64,000 nucleotides of DNA from Sciurus carolinensis. Lineage: Eukaryota > Chordata > Mammalia > Rodentia > Sciuridae. The stretch covers positions 132,253,035 through 132,317,034 of the forward strand of contig NC_062222.1 in assembly GCF_902686445.1 (NCBI RefSeq), written 5' to 3'. The notes under the pieces were generated by a model, which saw only the letters and a list, made by a program, of their open reading frames with translations, was not told where the DNA came from and ran no database searches. This document shows positions 35,668 to 44,960 of the stretch, one piece after another. Each line of letters begins with the position of its first letter. Position 1 is the first letter of the stretch. The translations under genes and the position numbers were made by a program.

Positions 35668-36714
35668 TTAGGCTAGCGCCTCCTGTTGCTGATTTGCATC
35701 GTTGTTTTTTATCTCTTCCTCATGGAATATTTTGCTGAGAATGTTCTGTAATGCTGGCTTTCTTTTTGTAAATTCCTTTAGCTTTTGTTTATCATGGAAG
35801 GATCTTATTTCATCGTCAAATTTGAAGGTAAGTTTTGCTGGGTATAAGATTCTTGGTTGGCATCCATTTTCTTTCAGGGCTTGGTATATGTTGTTCCAGG
35901 CCCTTCTAGCTTTTAGGGTCTGGATTGAAAAATCTGCTGATATTCTTATTGGTTTCCCTCTGAATGTAATTTGATTCTTTTCTCTCGCGGCCTTTAAAAT
36001 TCTGTCTTTATTTTGTATGTTAGGTATTTTCATAATAATGTGCCTTGGTGTGGTTCTGTTGTAATTTTGTATGTTTGGAGTTCTATAAGCCTCTTGTACT
36101 TGGTTTTCCATTTCGTTCTTCAGATTTGGGAAATTTTCTGTTATTATTTCATTGAATAGATTGTTCATTCCTTTGGTTTGTTTCTCTAAGCCTTCCTCAA
36201 TCCCAATAATTCTCAAATTTGGCCTTTTCATGATATCCCATAGTTCTTGGAGATTCTGTTCATGATTTCTTACCATCTTCTCTGTTTGTTCCACTTTGTT
36301 TTCAAGGTTAAATATTTTGTCTTCAATGTCTGAGGTTCTGTCTTCCAGGTGTTCTATCCTATTGGTTATGCTTTCTATGGAGTTTTTAACTTGGTTTATT
36401 GTTTCCTTCATTTCAAGGATTTCAGTTTGGTTTTTTTTCAGTATCTCTAACTCTTTATTGAAATGATCTCTTGCTTCCCGTATTTGGTCTTTTAACTGTT
36501 GATTGGTGCGATCATTTAATGCCTGCATTTGCTCTTTCATCTCCTCCTTCAATGCCTGCATTTGCTCTTTCATCTCCTCATTAGCTTCCCTGATCGTTTT
36601 AATTATGTACATTCTGAACTCCCTTTCTGACATTTCTTCTGCTGTGCTGTCATTGGGTTTTATTGATGTAGTATCTAGGTTTGTTTGGGACATTTTCTTC
36701 CCTTGTTTTCTCAT
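35668..36714 (-). CDS. ORF1: L1 ORF1 protein (RNA-binding trimeric chaperone), intact
   Basis: A 348-residue open frame, the usual length for L1 ORF1p, which coats L1 RNA in cytoplasmic particles and is needed for retrotransposition. Visible parts: a basic N-terminus; a long coiled coil (about 40-160) with an RhxxhE trimerisation motif RIEHLE at 119-124; an RRM beginning with NLRIIGI (166-172) and continuing through RHIIMKI (224-230); a C-terminal domain with RISADFS (257-263) and YPAKLTF (291-297). No stop or frameshift was seen. An 11-residue tandem duplication lies in the coiled coil (residues 46-67). The start ATG (36712-36714) matches the start site in the second L1. Confidence 0.97.
   Translation of the reverse strand: MRKQGKKMSQTNLDTTSIKPNDSTAEEMSEREFRMYIIKTIREANEEMKEQMQALKEEMKEQMQALNDRTNQQLKDQIREARDHFNKELEILKKNQTEILEMKETINQVKNSIESITNRIEHLEDRTSDIEDKIFNLENKVEQTEKMVRNHEQNLQELWDIMKRPNLRIIGIEEGLEKQTKGMNNLFNEIITENFPNLKNEMENQVQEAYRTPNIQNYNRTTPRHIIMKIPNIQNKDRILKAAREKNQITFRGKPIRISADFSIQTLKARRAWNNIYQALKENGCQPRILYPAKLTFKFDDEIRSFHDKQKLKEFTKRKPALQNILSKIFHEEEIKNNDANQQQEALA
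36514..36579 (-). repeat. 33-bp in-frame duplication in the ORF1 coiled coil
   Basis: Two adjacent 33-bp units encode EEMKEQMQALK (46-56) and EEMKEQMQALN (57-67). The homologous region of the plus-strand L1 has a single unit (about 56590-56625). Confidence 0.93.
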
Positions 36715-38106
36715 AATGGTCAGTTGTCAGTGGGACCCTGAGATATTGCAGTTTTCCACTATTGGCTTATAGTGTCCCAGTAGATTTCCAGTGTATCACC
36801 TCCCAGCCTTCAGTAGCCTGATGTCTTGGAGGAATCTGATAAAGCAGCTCATTCGAAGAATACTGCCCCTAGCCCCCTACTGGTTCCACGTTTTGGAACT
36901 GGCTCTGTGCGGAAATGCTCTCACTGTGGGCCTGCACTGTGCAGCTGGCCGTGTGGGAAGAGCCCACTGCCGGAGTGTGGAAGACTACCTTGGGAAGACT
37001 CAAGCTGCCCTGCCTGGCTCTGCTAAGCCACCTCTATCTGGGCCTGCCACCCGGGCTGAGCTTTACCCGGTGGGCAGACTCACCCGTGGCTCCACTTCAG
37101 TCTGAGTCTCTCAATGCCTCCCCTTCTTAACTCCTGGGTTCTGGAGCGACCGGGGGTGCAGTCTCCCTCTAGGCCGCCATCTTGGATCACCCCGTGAAGA
37201 GAGCCCGCAGCCGGAGTGGGCAGAGCCGCCTGAAGAGGTCTCCGGCTGCCCTGCCCTTATCCCTGAGGCTGATTGCAGATCGAGGCTCTCCGCTGGTTCT
37301 TTGCAGGAGTACACTGCACTGCAGCGGCTCCGGGACTCGGAGCCTGCTCTGTTCAGACAGGCTCTCACTAGCGGGCCAGTTCCGTTCCGAGAACCTGGAG
37401 AAGCTGGCTGTGTGGGCGGGGCCCACCGCCGGAGTGCGCAGGACTGCCTGTGGATGACTCTAGCTGCCCTGCCCGGCTCCGATAAGCCACCTCTATCTGG
37501 ACCTGCCACCCGGGCCGAGCTTTACCCAGTGGGCAGACTCACCCGTGGCTCCACTTCAGTCCGAGTCTCTCAATGCCTCCCCTTCTTAACTCCTGGGTTC
37601 TGGAGCGACTGGGGGTGCAGTCTCCCTCTAGGCCGCCATGTTGGATCGCCCCGTGAAGAGAGCCCGCAGCCGGAGTGGGCAGAGCCGCCTGAAGAGGTCT
37701 CCGGCTGCCCTGCCCTTATCCCTGAGGCTGATTGCAGATCGAGGCTCTCCGCTGGTTCTTTGCAGGAGTACACTGCACTGCAGGGGCTCCGGGACTCGGA
37801 GCCTGCTCTGTTCAGACAGGCTCTCACTAGCGGGCCAGTTCCGTTCCGAGAACCTGGAGAAGCTGGCTGTGTGGGCGGGGCCCACCGCCGGAGTGCGCAG
37901 GACTGCCTGTGGATGACTCTAGCTGCCCTGCCCGGCTCCGATAAGCCACCTCTATCTGGACCTGCCACCCGGGCCGAGCTTTACCCAGTGGGCAGACTCA
38001 CCCGTGGCTCCACTTCAGTCCGAGTCTCTCAATGCCTCCCCTTCTTAACTCCTGGGTTGTGGAGCGACCGGAGGTGCAGTCTCCCTCTAGGCCGCCATCT
38101 TGGATC
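36715..38106 (-). promoter_or_regulatory. L1 5' UTR made of 459-bp tandem monomers
   Basis: Two full 459-bp units (38106-37648, 37647-37189) and a partial third (37188 to about 36900) are followed by a linker into ORF1. The period is exact: GGCCGCCAT(C/G)TTGGATC recurs at 37172, 37631 and 38090. On the minus strand each unit opens with (C)AAGATGGCGGCC, a YY1-type site; the middle copy has one substitution (CAACATGG). Each unit also carries a GTGAGT splice-donor-like hexamer (37078-37083, 37537-37542, 37996-38001). Tandem monomers in the 5' UTR act as promoters in mouse L1; here that role is inferred. The stretch is GC- and CpG-rich. Confidence 0.93.
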
Positions 38107-38119
38107 CTGTAATCTTCTT

Positions 38120-38556
38120 GATGATAGGAATGTTTGCATTTCCAGAATGAGAGAGTTTCAGGGACACAGCAGGTGTTCAATAATTGTTGAAAGAATTACA
38201 AGGTTGAACAAAGATTGGTTAACGAAAATATTGAAATTTCTTTGAGCCCCGTGATCCCAGAAAGTTGGAACAGATAAAAAAATGTCTTCCATCTTTTGTG
38301 TTTCTTTCCTATCCATTCAAGACATGGCATGAATTTTTTTTTAATGAAGTTCCTTCATATGTAAGTTTGAATTTTTATTATCTGACCCTAAGCACATAAC
38401 TGATTTCATAAGTAATAAAAGGAACTATAAATATAAACTTTTTTTTAATCCCAGTGATGAAGGGCAAGGTTACAAGATTCTTAGTTAAGGGACATCTAAA
38501 GTCTGATGATGGTAGTAACCAGAGGAGGGACAAAGAGCACATCAGGGTAATGCGCA
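38120..38556. other. Unassigned sequence
   Basis: Mixed, partly AT-rich. No frame or repeat recognised between the L1 and the next LTR. Confidence 0.4.
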
Positions 38557-38982
38557 TGCTATGGCTTAGCTGTGAAATGAAGCCTAGAAGCTCACACATG
38601 AGACAATGCAGGAATGTTCAGAGGCGAGATGATCAGGTTATGAGAGCTTTGACCTAATCAGTGGGCTCATCCACTGACATGGAGGCAGGTAGGTGTGACT
38701 GGAGGAGGTAGGTCCACTGGGGGTGTGCATTTTGGTTTGTATTTTGTCCCTAGGGAGTGAAGCTTTCTCTCTCTTTCTCTCTGTCTATTTCCTGATTGCC
38801 AAGCTGCTTCCTCCATGACATCCTTCCATGCTGATGTTCTACCTCACCTTGGGTCCAGAGCTACAGAGTCGGCAGACCGTAGACTGAACCTCTAAGACTG
38901 TGAACCAAAATAAACTTCCTCCCACACATTTTTCTTTCCAGATATATTGGTCACAACTGCTCACAAGTTGATTAAAATGATA
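38557..38982 (+). mobile_element. MaLR (MT/ORR1/MST-like) solo LTR
   Basis: It opens TGCTATGGCTTAGCTGTG, contains GCTCACACATGAGACAATGCAGG, a TGACTGGAGGAGGTAGGTCC core and an AAATAAAC polyadenylation region (CCAAAATAAACTTCCTCCC, about 38905-38925), and ends TATTGGTCACAACTGCTC..TTGATTAAAATGA. It is the same group as the reverse-oriented copies at 15292-15726 and 62585-63018. Confidence 0.8.
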
Positions 38983-40566
38983 TAACGATTTAATTCACAG
39001 TTGTGATTTTCAGCCATACTTTGGGATTTTGTCAATCCTCCTACCGGAAACATACTTGAAGCAGAACCTTTGGAATGGGGACCAGGAATCTGCGTTTCAA
39101 AAGAGCCTCCTGAGTGATTTATTTTCACAATCAATAGGAGGAAACTTGAAAAGTTCCACCCCTTCCGTTGAATCCTCTTTATCAAATCTGTCAGTGTTTC
39201 AATTTATGCATTTCAATATTAACAGAATTGAGCTGTGCAATTTAAATTTTTAATCCCTAAACATTTAAAACCAGGAATTAATTTTCAGCTCATGCCCCCC
39301 TCCTTTGAACATGACCTTTATTTTAATAGTGATGAAATTTATGAAGCATGCTTCATTTCCCTGATTTACTATAACATAGCCAAATTCATTTTGGAAATGA
39401 TTAGACTGTAGCTTCATATTAAATTCTTAATATACACACACAGGTGAAATTATTGATTCTCCTAAGCCACCCAGGTAAAAATACAGATAATAGGAATGAA
39501 ATTTCCAGTCATTTTTTTCTTTTTATGACTCAGCAGAGCTTGTCATCACCCTTCAAAATCCAGGAACAGATAAAGGGAAAATGACAAAGAAATGAAAACT
39601 ATGTTTTCCTTGAGTCATGTTAATTATTAGGTACCTAACAGCCAATGAACAACTTAGGAAATTTCCTGTGTGAAAGGATTGGTTGTTTTGGCGCAGTTAT
39701 AGATGCAGCCTCGGGCTACCTAAAATTAGTGACCAATTCCAGTATTCACTACGACCAAAGTTTATTTTTTCCTTGTTCCATATCACTTGCCAACATGGTA
39801 GGCAGTGAAATACAGTGGGGATATTATGAAGCCAAATAGCACAATACAACACCAGAACATCTCTGGGGCGCAATTCGAAATCCATAAAGTGGCTGCTAAT
39901 ATTTTCCAATATTCATTCTGAAGAGTGTTGGTGTTCACTGTGTTATCCCTGTATCCCTGCCAGGGCAGGTGGAGAAGGACAAAGTGTATGTTTGCCTGTG
40001 GAAAGGTGGAGTCTAGACACCAAGCGACACAAGCGGCCGTAGAGCGACTTCACACACCAGCTTCATACAGGTCTTTTCCATCAGTTCTTTTGCTGTTCCT
40101 CACAAAATCCTGCATACTCAGAAGCAGCTGTGAGTCTCATCTCACAGAGGAGGAAACTGAAGTTACAGATGGTAAGAAGCCTGTACATAATTACAGATAT
40201 AGGAGCTATAGGGCTAAGATTTATAACCAGGATCATAAAACACCAAAGCCCACAAATGATCCACTGGACCACAACATTTACTAAAATTCAGGAGGACATT
40301 TCTGAATCCACATCTTGGTTTAATCCTGATGGTAATCTTTGGGAAAGGAGAGGGGTACTCATTGAAAGAACAGAGAACAAAGAAGAGCCTTTCTCTATTC
40401 TGTTACCTACCTAGAGGTGTGGCATTTCTTTTATTACCCTCAAGTTCATAGAATCCAAACATACAATTCATATTTCTTAATATTCATGCCCTATTACAGC
40501 AGCCCGCCTCAACAGAGGGTAGAACTTGGATTCAGATCTGGGTGTGGATCTCGGCTCTGTCTCCTG
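38983..40566. other. Unassigned sequence, with a MIR-like phrase near 40130-40190
   Basis: 39240-39560 shows no repeat signature. At about 40130-40190 CATCTCACAGAGGAGGAAACTGAAG and following resembles an inverted MIR. Short frames on both strands have no recognised domain. Confidence 0.45.
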
Positions 40567-40714
40567 TTATTTATTTATTTATTTTAGCTGTAGATGGACG
40601 TAATACCTTTATTTTATTTATTTATCTGTGTGTGGAGCTGAGGATGGAACCCAGTGCCATGCTAGCCTCACACATGCTAGGCAAGCTCTACCCCTGAGCC
40701 ACACCCCCAGCCCT
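40567..40714 (-). repeat. ID (dID-type) SINE with T-rich head
   Basis: The plus strand has TTTATTTATTTATTTTAGC, then GAGCTGAGGATGGAACCCAGTGCC..GCTAGGCAAGCTCTACCCCTGAGCCACACCCCCAGCCC, an inverted ID preceded by its A-rich tail (as T). Confidence 0.88.
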
Positions 40715-41360
40715 CCTGCCTTTTATTCAATGAGCAGTTTCTCACTGAGGCTCATGGGGGTTCTCGCAGTTCCTGGAACATGGAGTCTGGTGGCAGAGCA
40801 CACATTCTAAGCTACATGACGAGAACACTACTCAGGCTCCAACTGGCTGTGGGCCAGTATGATGGGGGCCAGGGCCACCGTGCTGGCTGGGCTGTCACAT
40901 CAGGTGGGGAACTAGGTACAGACGACACGGGTTTAGCCGCAGGTGCAGCAGGAGCTGTGTCCCCGACAGGACTGAGTCTTTGAATTGCTTTGTCTGAGGC
41001 AATATGATTCTTCTGGCACACTGTGGAGACACCCAAGGTAGCTCTCGGCACCCCTGCCCCCGCCGACTGCGCTGTCCATCACTTCTGTTGACAGAGCAGC
41101 GCGCCACGTCTTCTGACAGCGAGAGGTTGGCCCGGCATTCTCCTTCATACCTGGCTGAGGTCCTTGGCTTTAGCGGCCTTCCTGAGTTCTAAAAAAATAA
41201 AAGAAACTCACCAAAACATGTTCCATCACCTTGGCAATATTTTGAAAAAAATATTCAATGCAAGTGAATAGGTGATTTTTTTTTTAAGTGGTTAGCCTGA
41301 GGAAAATTTCATCTAGACCTTTGTAAGCAAGAAGTCATTTATGGTTACTTCTCATTTATT
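40715..41360. other. GC-rich unassigned stretch
   Basis: GC-rich with many short overlapping frames on both strands (40780-41192). None has a recognised domain or initiation context; the frames are explained by the low stop frequency of GC-rich DNA. The end (about 41188-41290) is A- and T-rich. Confidence 0.4.
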
Positions 41361-41362
41361 TT

Positions 41363-41587
41363 TTAAAATTTATTGATTTGTTTATTTATTTTTGGTATTG
41401 GGGATTGAGCCCAGGTGCACTTAACCCCAGCCACATCCTCAGCCCTTTTTGTATTTTATTAGAGGCAGGGTCTCACTGCATTGTTTAGGGACTCATTTAG
41501 TTGCTGAGTCTGGGTTTGAACTTGCAATCCTCCTGCCTCAGAGTCCCAAGTTGCTGGGATTATAGGTGTGAGCCACCACACACGGCG
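41363..41587 (-). repeat. B1-dID dimeric SINE
   Basis: The plus strand shows a T-rich tail, then the inverted ID half (GGTATTGGGGATTGAGCCCAGGTGC..CCAGCCACATCCTCAGCCC), a TTTTGTATTTTATTAGAGGCAGGGTC linker and the inverted B1 (CAATCCTCCTGCCTCAGAGTCCCAAGTTGCTGGGATTATAGGTGTGAGCCACCACAC). Confidence 0.93.
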
Positions 41588-41696
41588 AAAATTTATTTTT
41601 ATTTACTCTGTATTATAAATATTATTATGTAAAGGAAAATGCTAATATGCACTACAAGTCTGGGACTATACGTCGGGTATTTTAGTTAAGGCATTG

Positions 41697-42055
41697 TATT
41701 CGTCACCTACAGTTACCATCAAAATATCACAGATGGGAGGGCCAAAATATCAGAAATCTACCTCCTCGCAGTTCTGAGACCAAATCATCAGGGTTAGTTT
41801 CTTCCAAGGCCTCCCCTTTGGCTTGAGGTCAGTCATCTTCTCCCGGTATCTTTATGTGGTCCTCTTGCTAGGTCTGCATCCTAATCTCTTACAAAGACGC
41901 TGCTCATATTGGGTTAGGGCCCATCCACATGACCTCATTTTCAACAAAATTAGCTCTTAAAAGATGATCTGTAAAGACAATCATATTCTTAGGGAATGGG
42001 GATTCAGACTTCAACATGTGAATTTTGAAGAAACACAATTATCCTATAATGAGCA
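41697..42055 (-). mobile_element. Old MaLR (MLT1-like) solo LTR
   Basis: The plus strand runs GTTACCATCAAAATATCACAG..CCTCGCAGTTCTGAGACC, then TTCTCCCGGTATCTTTATGTGGTCCTC, ATTGGGTTAGGGCCCATCC..ATGACCTCATTTTCAAC, and ends ACTTCAACATGTGAATTTTG..ACACAATTATCCTATAA. This is an inverted MLT1-type LTR. Confidence 0.75.
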
Positions 42056-43599
42056 TTTATATGGATTCTTTTATATAACTTAATTGTGAATTATGTATGA
42101 TCATTTACATTTTATGAAAGAACTGAGCACCAAACATGTTGAGTATCCTTTTCAAGTCAAAGAACTTGCATTTAGTAGGAGGCGTGGGAAATTTCAGAGT
42201 TCATGAGGATCAGTCCAGGGTCTTTCCCACCCTCCGCCATCTCCATCCCAGATGAGACTGACCCCTTCAGCAGGAGCAATCGTCTCGTGAGAACCAAACT
42301 GTCTCCTTCCAGAATCAGGTCTGATAGATCAACATCTGGAGCAGCCAAATGAGATGGTCCCTCTCATGATAAGGACTTCTCAGGAGCCACCTGGCAGAGC
42401 CAGAGCTGAGATAATCAGCCAGGTCAGTTTGACCAACACTGTTTAATCCTGCACACCCTCACCCCTGCCCAGTTCTTCCTTTATTTATACCTAAAGTTCA
42501 TGTCAGTACCCAAGACAGGACTGAGAGGCTGGATCTCACTTTGCCTCCCCAACATGACCATATTGATTAAAGTTCCTTTCCTGCTTATCCCATTACATTT
42601 CCCTTTGGTTTTTGGGACAAGAGGCTGAAATGATTTGCTGGGACCCCATAGCTGGGTCTCTAGCCTCAGACAAATGATTCAAAGTTTGTCTCTGAATTTT
42701 ATCCATAACTGTCTTGGGAATTTGTTCAAATCACATTCTTGGTGTATCTATTTGTTTACACTGGGTTTATTTTGCTAAAATTTTCTTTTAGGGGAGGGTG
42801 TTCCTGCTATTCTACTTGTAATACTGTACAACTAAATTATGTTCTCTTATTTTAATTTTCTCAAATGATTGACTTTAAGATTAAACTAAAAGGGCAATGA
42901 GAAGTTACTGGGGAATGAAATTAGTCAACTTATGTACATGTACAGATATGGCATGATAAATCCCACTCTTGTGTATGTATTTAATTATATAATTTAATGA
43001 CCATTCAAAAATTAAAAGATTAAAAATTAAATGCTGAAATACCTAGCACTATAATACTAGGGGTAGAAATAAAGATTGCTTAGACTTGAGTTGACTACTT
43101 CTTGATTGAGTATAGGTTATTTCGAAAAAGCCTTGAACCCCTAGGAAAACACAGATTTAACATTTAATCTTGCACAAGCAATAGTGAAGGATGGGAGTGT
43201 GGTAAAATCAAGACCCGACCACCCTTAATAGCAGAGGAGTCCTCGCTCTTGGGTTGCAAAACACACCTTTGCCACCCAAGCATTTGAGTACAGTAATCTA
43301 CTAGCCTTGACAGGCAGATGTAAGAAGAGAATTAAAGGGATTTCTCTGGCTTTGGTTAACTCATAACCATTCCAAAAAGTGCTGGGACTGGGCAGTAAAA
43401 CCGTGATGTTTACCAAGTGATGTTTTTCAACATATTCTGCCAGTCTTCCATTATCCATTTAAAAATGCTACGAAAGCAGGACAAGGAGAGGTCAAGGAAC
43501 CTGTGCCCTAGAGGCACACCTTGTGAGTCAATAACCATTTTAGCAGTGCCCCTCAGGGAATGTGCCGTGGGTTGCCCACGCAGCGCCATCTAGTGGGCA
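42056..43599. other. Unassigned sequence with weak MIR-like parts
   Basis: About 42095-42185 resembles an inverted MIR core. The rest has no recognised repeat or frame; the 77-codon minus-strand frame at 43225-43458 has no known motif. A CTCF-like motif lies at 43581-43597. Confidence 0.4.
43581..43597 (-). promoter_or_regulatory. CTCF-like binding motif
   Basis: The minus strand reads CCCACTAGATGGCGCTG, close to the CTCF core CCA(C)xAGxxGGCxC. CTCF is the vertebrate insulator and loop-anchor protein. A single motif match does not prove occupancy. Confidence 0.45.
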
Positions 43600-43850
43600 G
43601 AGTAACAACTTTCGAATAAGGAGATGAGACTTCAATAACTCATTTTCTTCATCTGTAAAACTCGATTAATCATATTGATCAAAAGAAGGAAAGAGGAAAA
43701 CTTTCTCTTGAGTGAATTCCAGGTATATGCATTATGTCATGAGGTTTTTAGATCTTTAAATAACCCTCACCCTGCAGATGAGAACACAGGCTTAGGTAGA
43801 TGACTTGCCTCAGATTGCCTGCTTGCTAGTGGCAGAACGGCGCTTGCTGC
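43600..43850. repeat. Two MIR-like fragments in opposite orientation
   Basis: 43620-43680 contains CTCATTTTCTTCATCTGTAAAACTCG, a forward MIR core. 43740-43845 contains CCCTGCAGATGAGAACACAGGC..GACTTGCCTCAGATTGCC..GCTAGTGGCAGAAC, an inverted MIR. Both are diverged. Confidence 0.55.
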
Positions 43851-44739
43851 CAGGCCTGGCGCGGGTTCCCGGAGTGACAGCGCACTGCCGGCAGCGCCAG
43901 GCACGTGTGCAAACCAGGTGTGATGAGTGCAGCTGCCGTTCCGCCGTTCGCCAGCTGTGTGATGTGACCTGATGCAATGCATTTCATTTCTGTGATCTTT
44001 GACGTTATCCTTGAATGAAAAGTGAACATTGAAGAAGCCCACGCATGTTTGGTACTTTATAAACTCTGGAGGTTTAAGTTTATTTTGATAATTGCGATCA
44101 TCACAATTTCCGATCCAAGTTCTGTAGAAACGTAAGAAGGAAAGAGCAAACGTAGATAGAAAAGCAGCAGAAAGAGAGAGGATGAGGGCAGAATGGGAAC
44201 AAGGGTAGAAATTAGTGCGGAATCTGCATTCTTTGAACTTTTGGTTGCTGATGCCCACCTCCAACACAACTTCTGCCCAGAGTCATCCTGACATCACAAC
44301 AAGAATTTATTCACATGCAGTCATCAGTTAATCCCACCCCTCTCCCAAACCAGTTAAGAAATATCTATTTCTTGCCATTATTAAGTACCTAGGACTCTTG
44401 TGATATATTTGGTATGCGATGGGGTGGGGCTGTAGCTTTATTTCTAAAGATGTTTGAAAGATTAAAATGCAGCGAATCTCTTCCTTTCTTCTTTTCTCCA
44501 GATTACCTCACTTTAGATAATTGTTACTGATGGAACAAAACTGTTCTAGATTCAAGCTTCTCAAAAAAGTACTCCTGTAGTCCTCCCCTGGGCTGAAAGG
44601 AAAAAGAAAATTAGATAAAAATGATACTTCACTAGAACCAGTTGCTACTAGTACTGCAATAATTTTTGCAACACAAAGATGAGGAAGAAAGTAATTTAGA
44701 GTTCAATAGGCAGGAACTAAATAAAAGTTCCCAAAGTGA
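43851..44739. other. Unassigned sequence
   Basis: A GC-rich patch at about 43851-43950 gives overlapping minus-strand frames (43767-44267), which are not convincing genes: no domain, and part of the longest one lies on the MIR fragment. The rest is mixed. Confidence 0.4.
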
Positions 44740-44960
44740 GAATTCAAGATCTTCCTTTCATTAGCTGTGTGACCTTGGACAAGTGAATAGACTCTCTGTG
44801 CCTCTGTCTCTGCACCTCTAAAGGAGTTAGTCACAGTACCTATTTCATATGTTTGCTCTAGGGTTTAACTATGGTCATAGGTGTAAGGAGCTTAGAATAA
44901 GGCTAATCCTTAGTAGGTGCTGTGTGAGCTATTTTTTTGCTGTGTCCACCAAAACCCCAT
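44740..44960 (+). repeat. MIR SINE
   Basis: The full MIR order is legible: CATTAGCTGTGTGACCTTGGACAAG, CTCTCTGTGCCTCTGTCTCTGCACCTCTAAA, ACAGTACCTATTTCATATG, then AAGGAGCTTAGAATAAGGC and TAGTAGGTGCTGTG. Confidence 0.85.

Larger units (their letters stand above)
31359..38119 (-). mobile_element. Full-length, very young L1 with 3' transduction
   Basis: On the minus strand the element runs from 38106 (GATCCAAGATGGCGG) through a monomeric 5' UTR (36715-38106), ORF1 (36714-35668), ORF2 (35636-31788) and a short 3' UTR ending near 31595. Then come an A-rich (AAAT)n tail (31531-31594), about 140 bp of non-L1 sequence (31391-31530) and a second poly(A) (about 31371-31390). The TSD CTGTAATCTTCTT is at 38107-38119 and 31359-31371. 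Because the TSD lies outside the 140 bp, that segment arrived with the L1. Only one disabling change was found, a stop codon in ORF2. The GC-rich 5' end would be expected to carry the promoter. Confidence 0.95.

Noticed and set aside
33448..36772. Plus-strand frames inside the minus-strand L1
   Set aside because: They are antisense shadows of ORF1 and ORF2.
37172..38106. CRISPR-like or satellite array
   Set aside because: The 459-bp period, YY1 site and position upstream of ORF1 identify it as the L1 5' UTR.
37301..38245. 314-codon frame as a host gene
   Set aside because: It lies wholly on the L1 promoter array and repeats with the monomers; kept only as an observation.
40780..41192. Small GC-rich genes
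   Set aside because: Many overlapping frames on both strands without domains; explained by base composition.
43767..44267. 166-codon minus-strand gene
   Set aside because: Overlaps a MIR fragment and GC-rich sequence, with no domain or supporting context.
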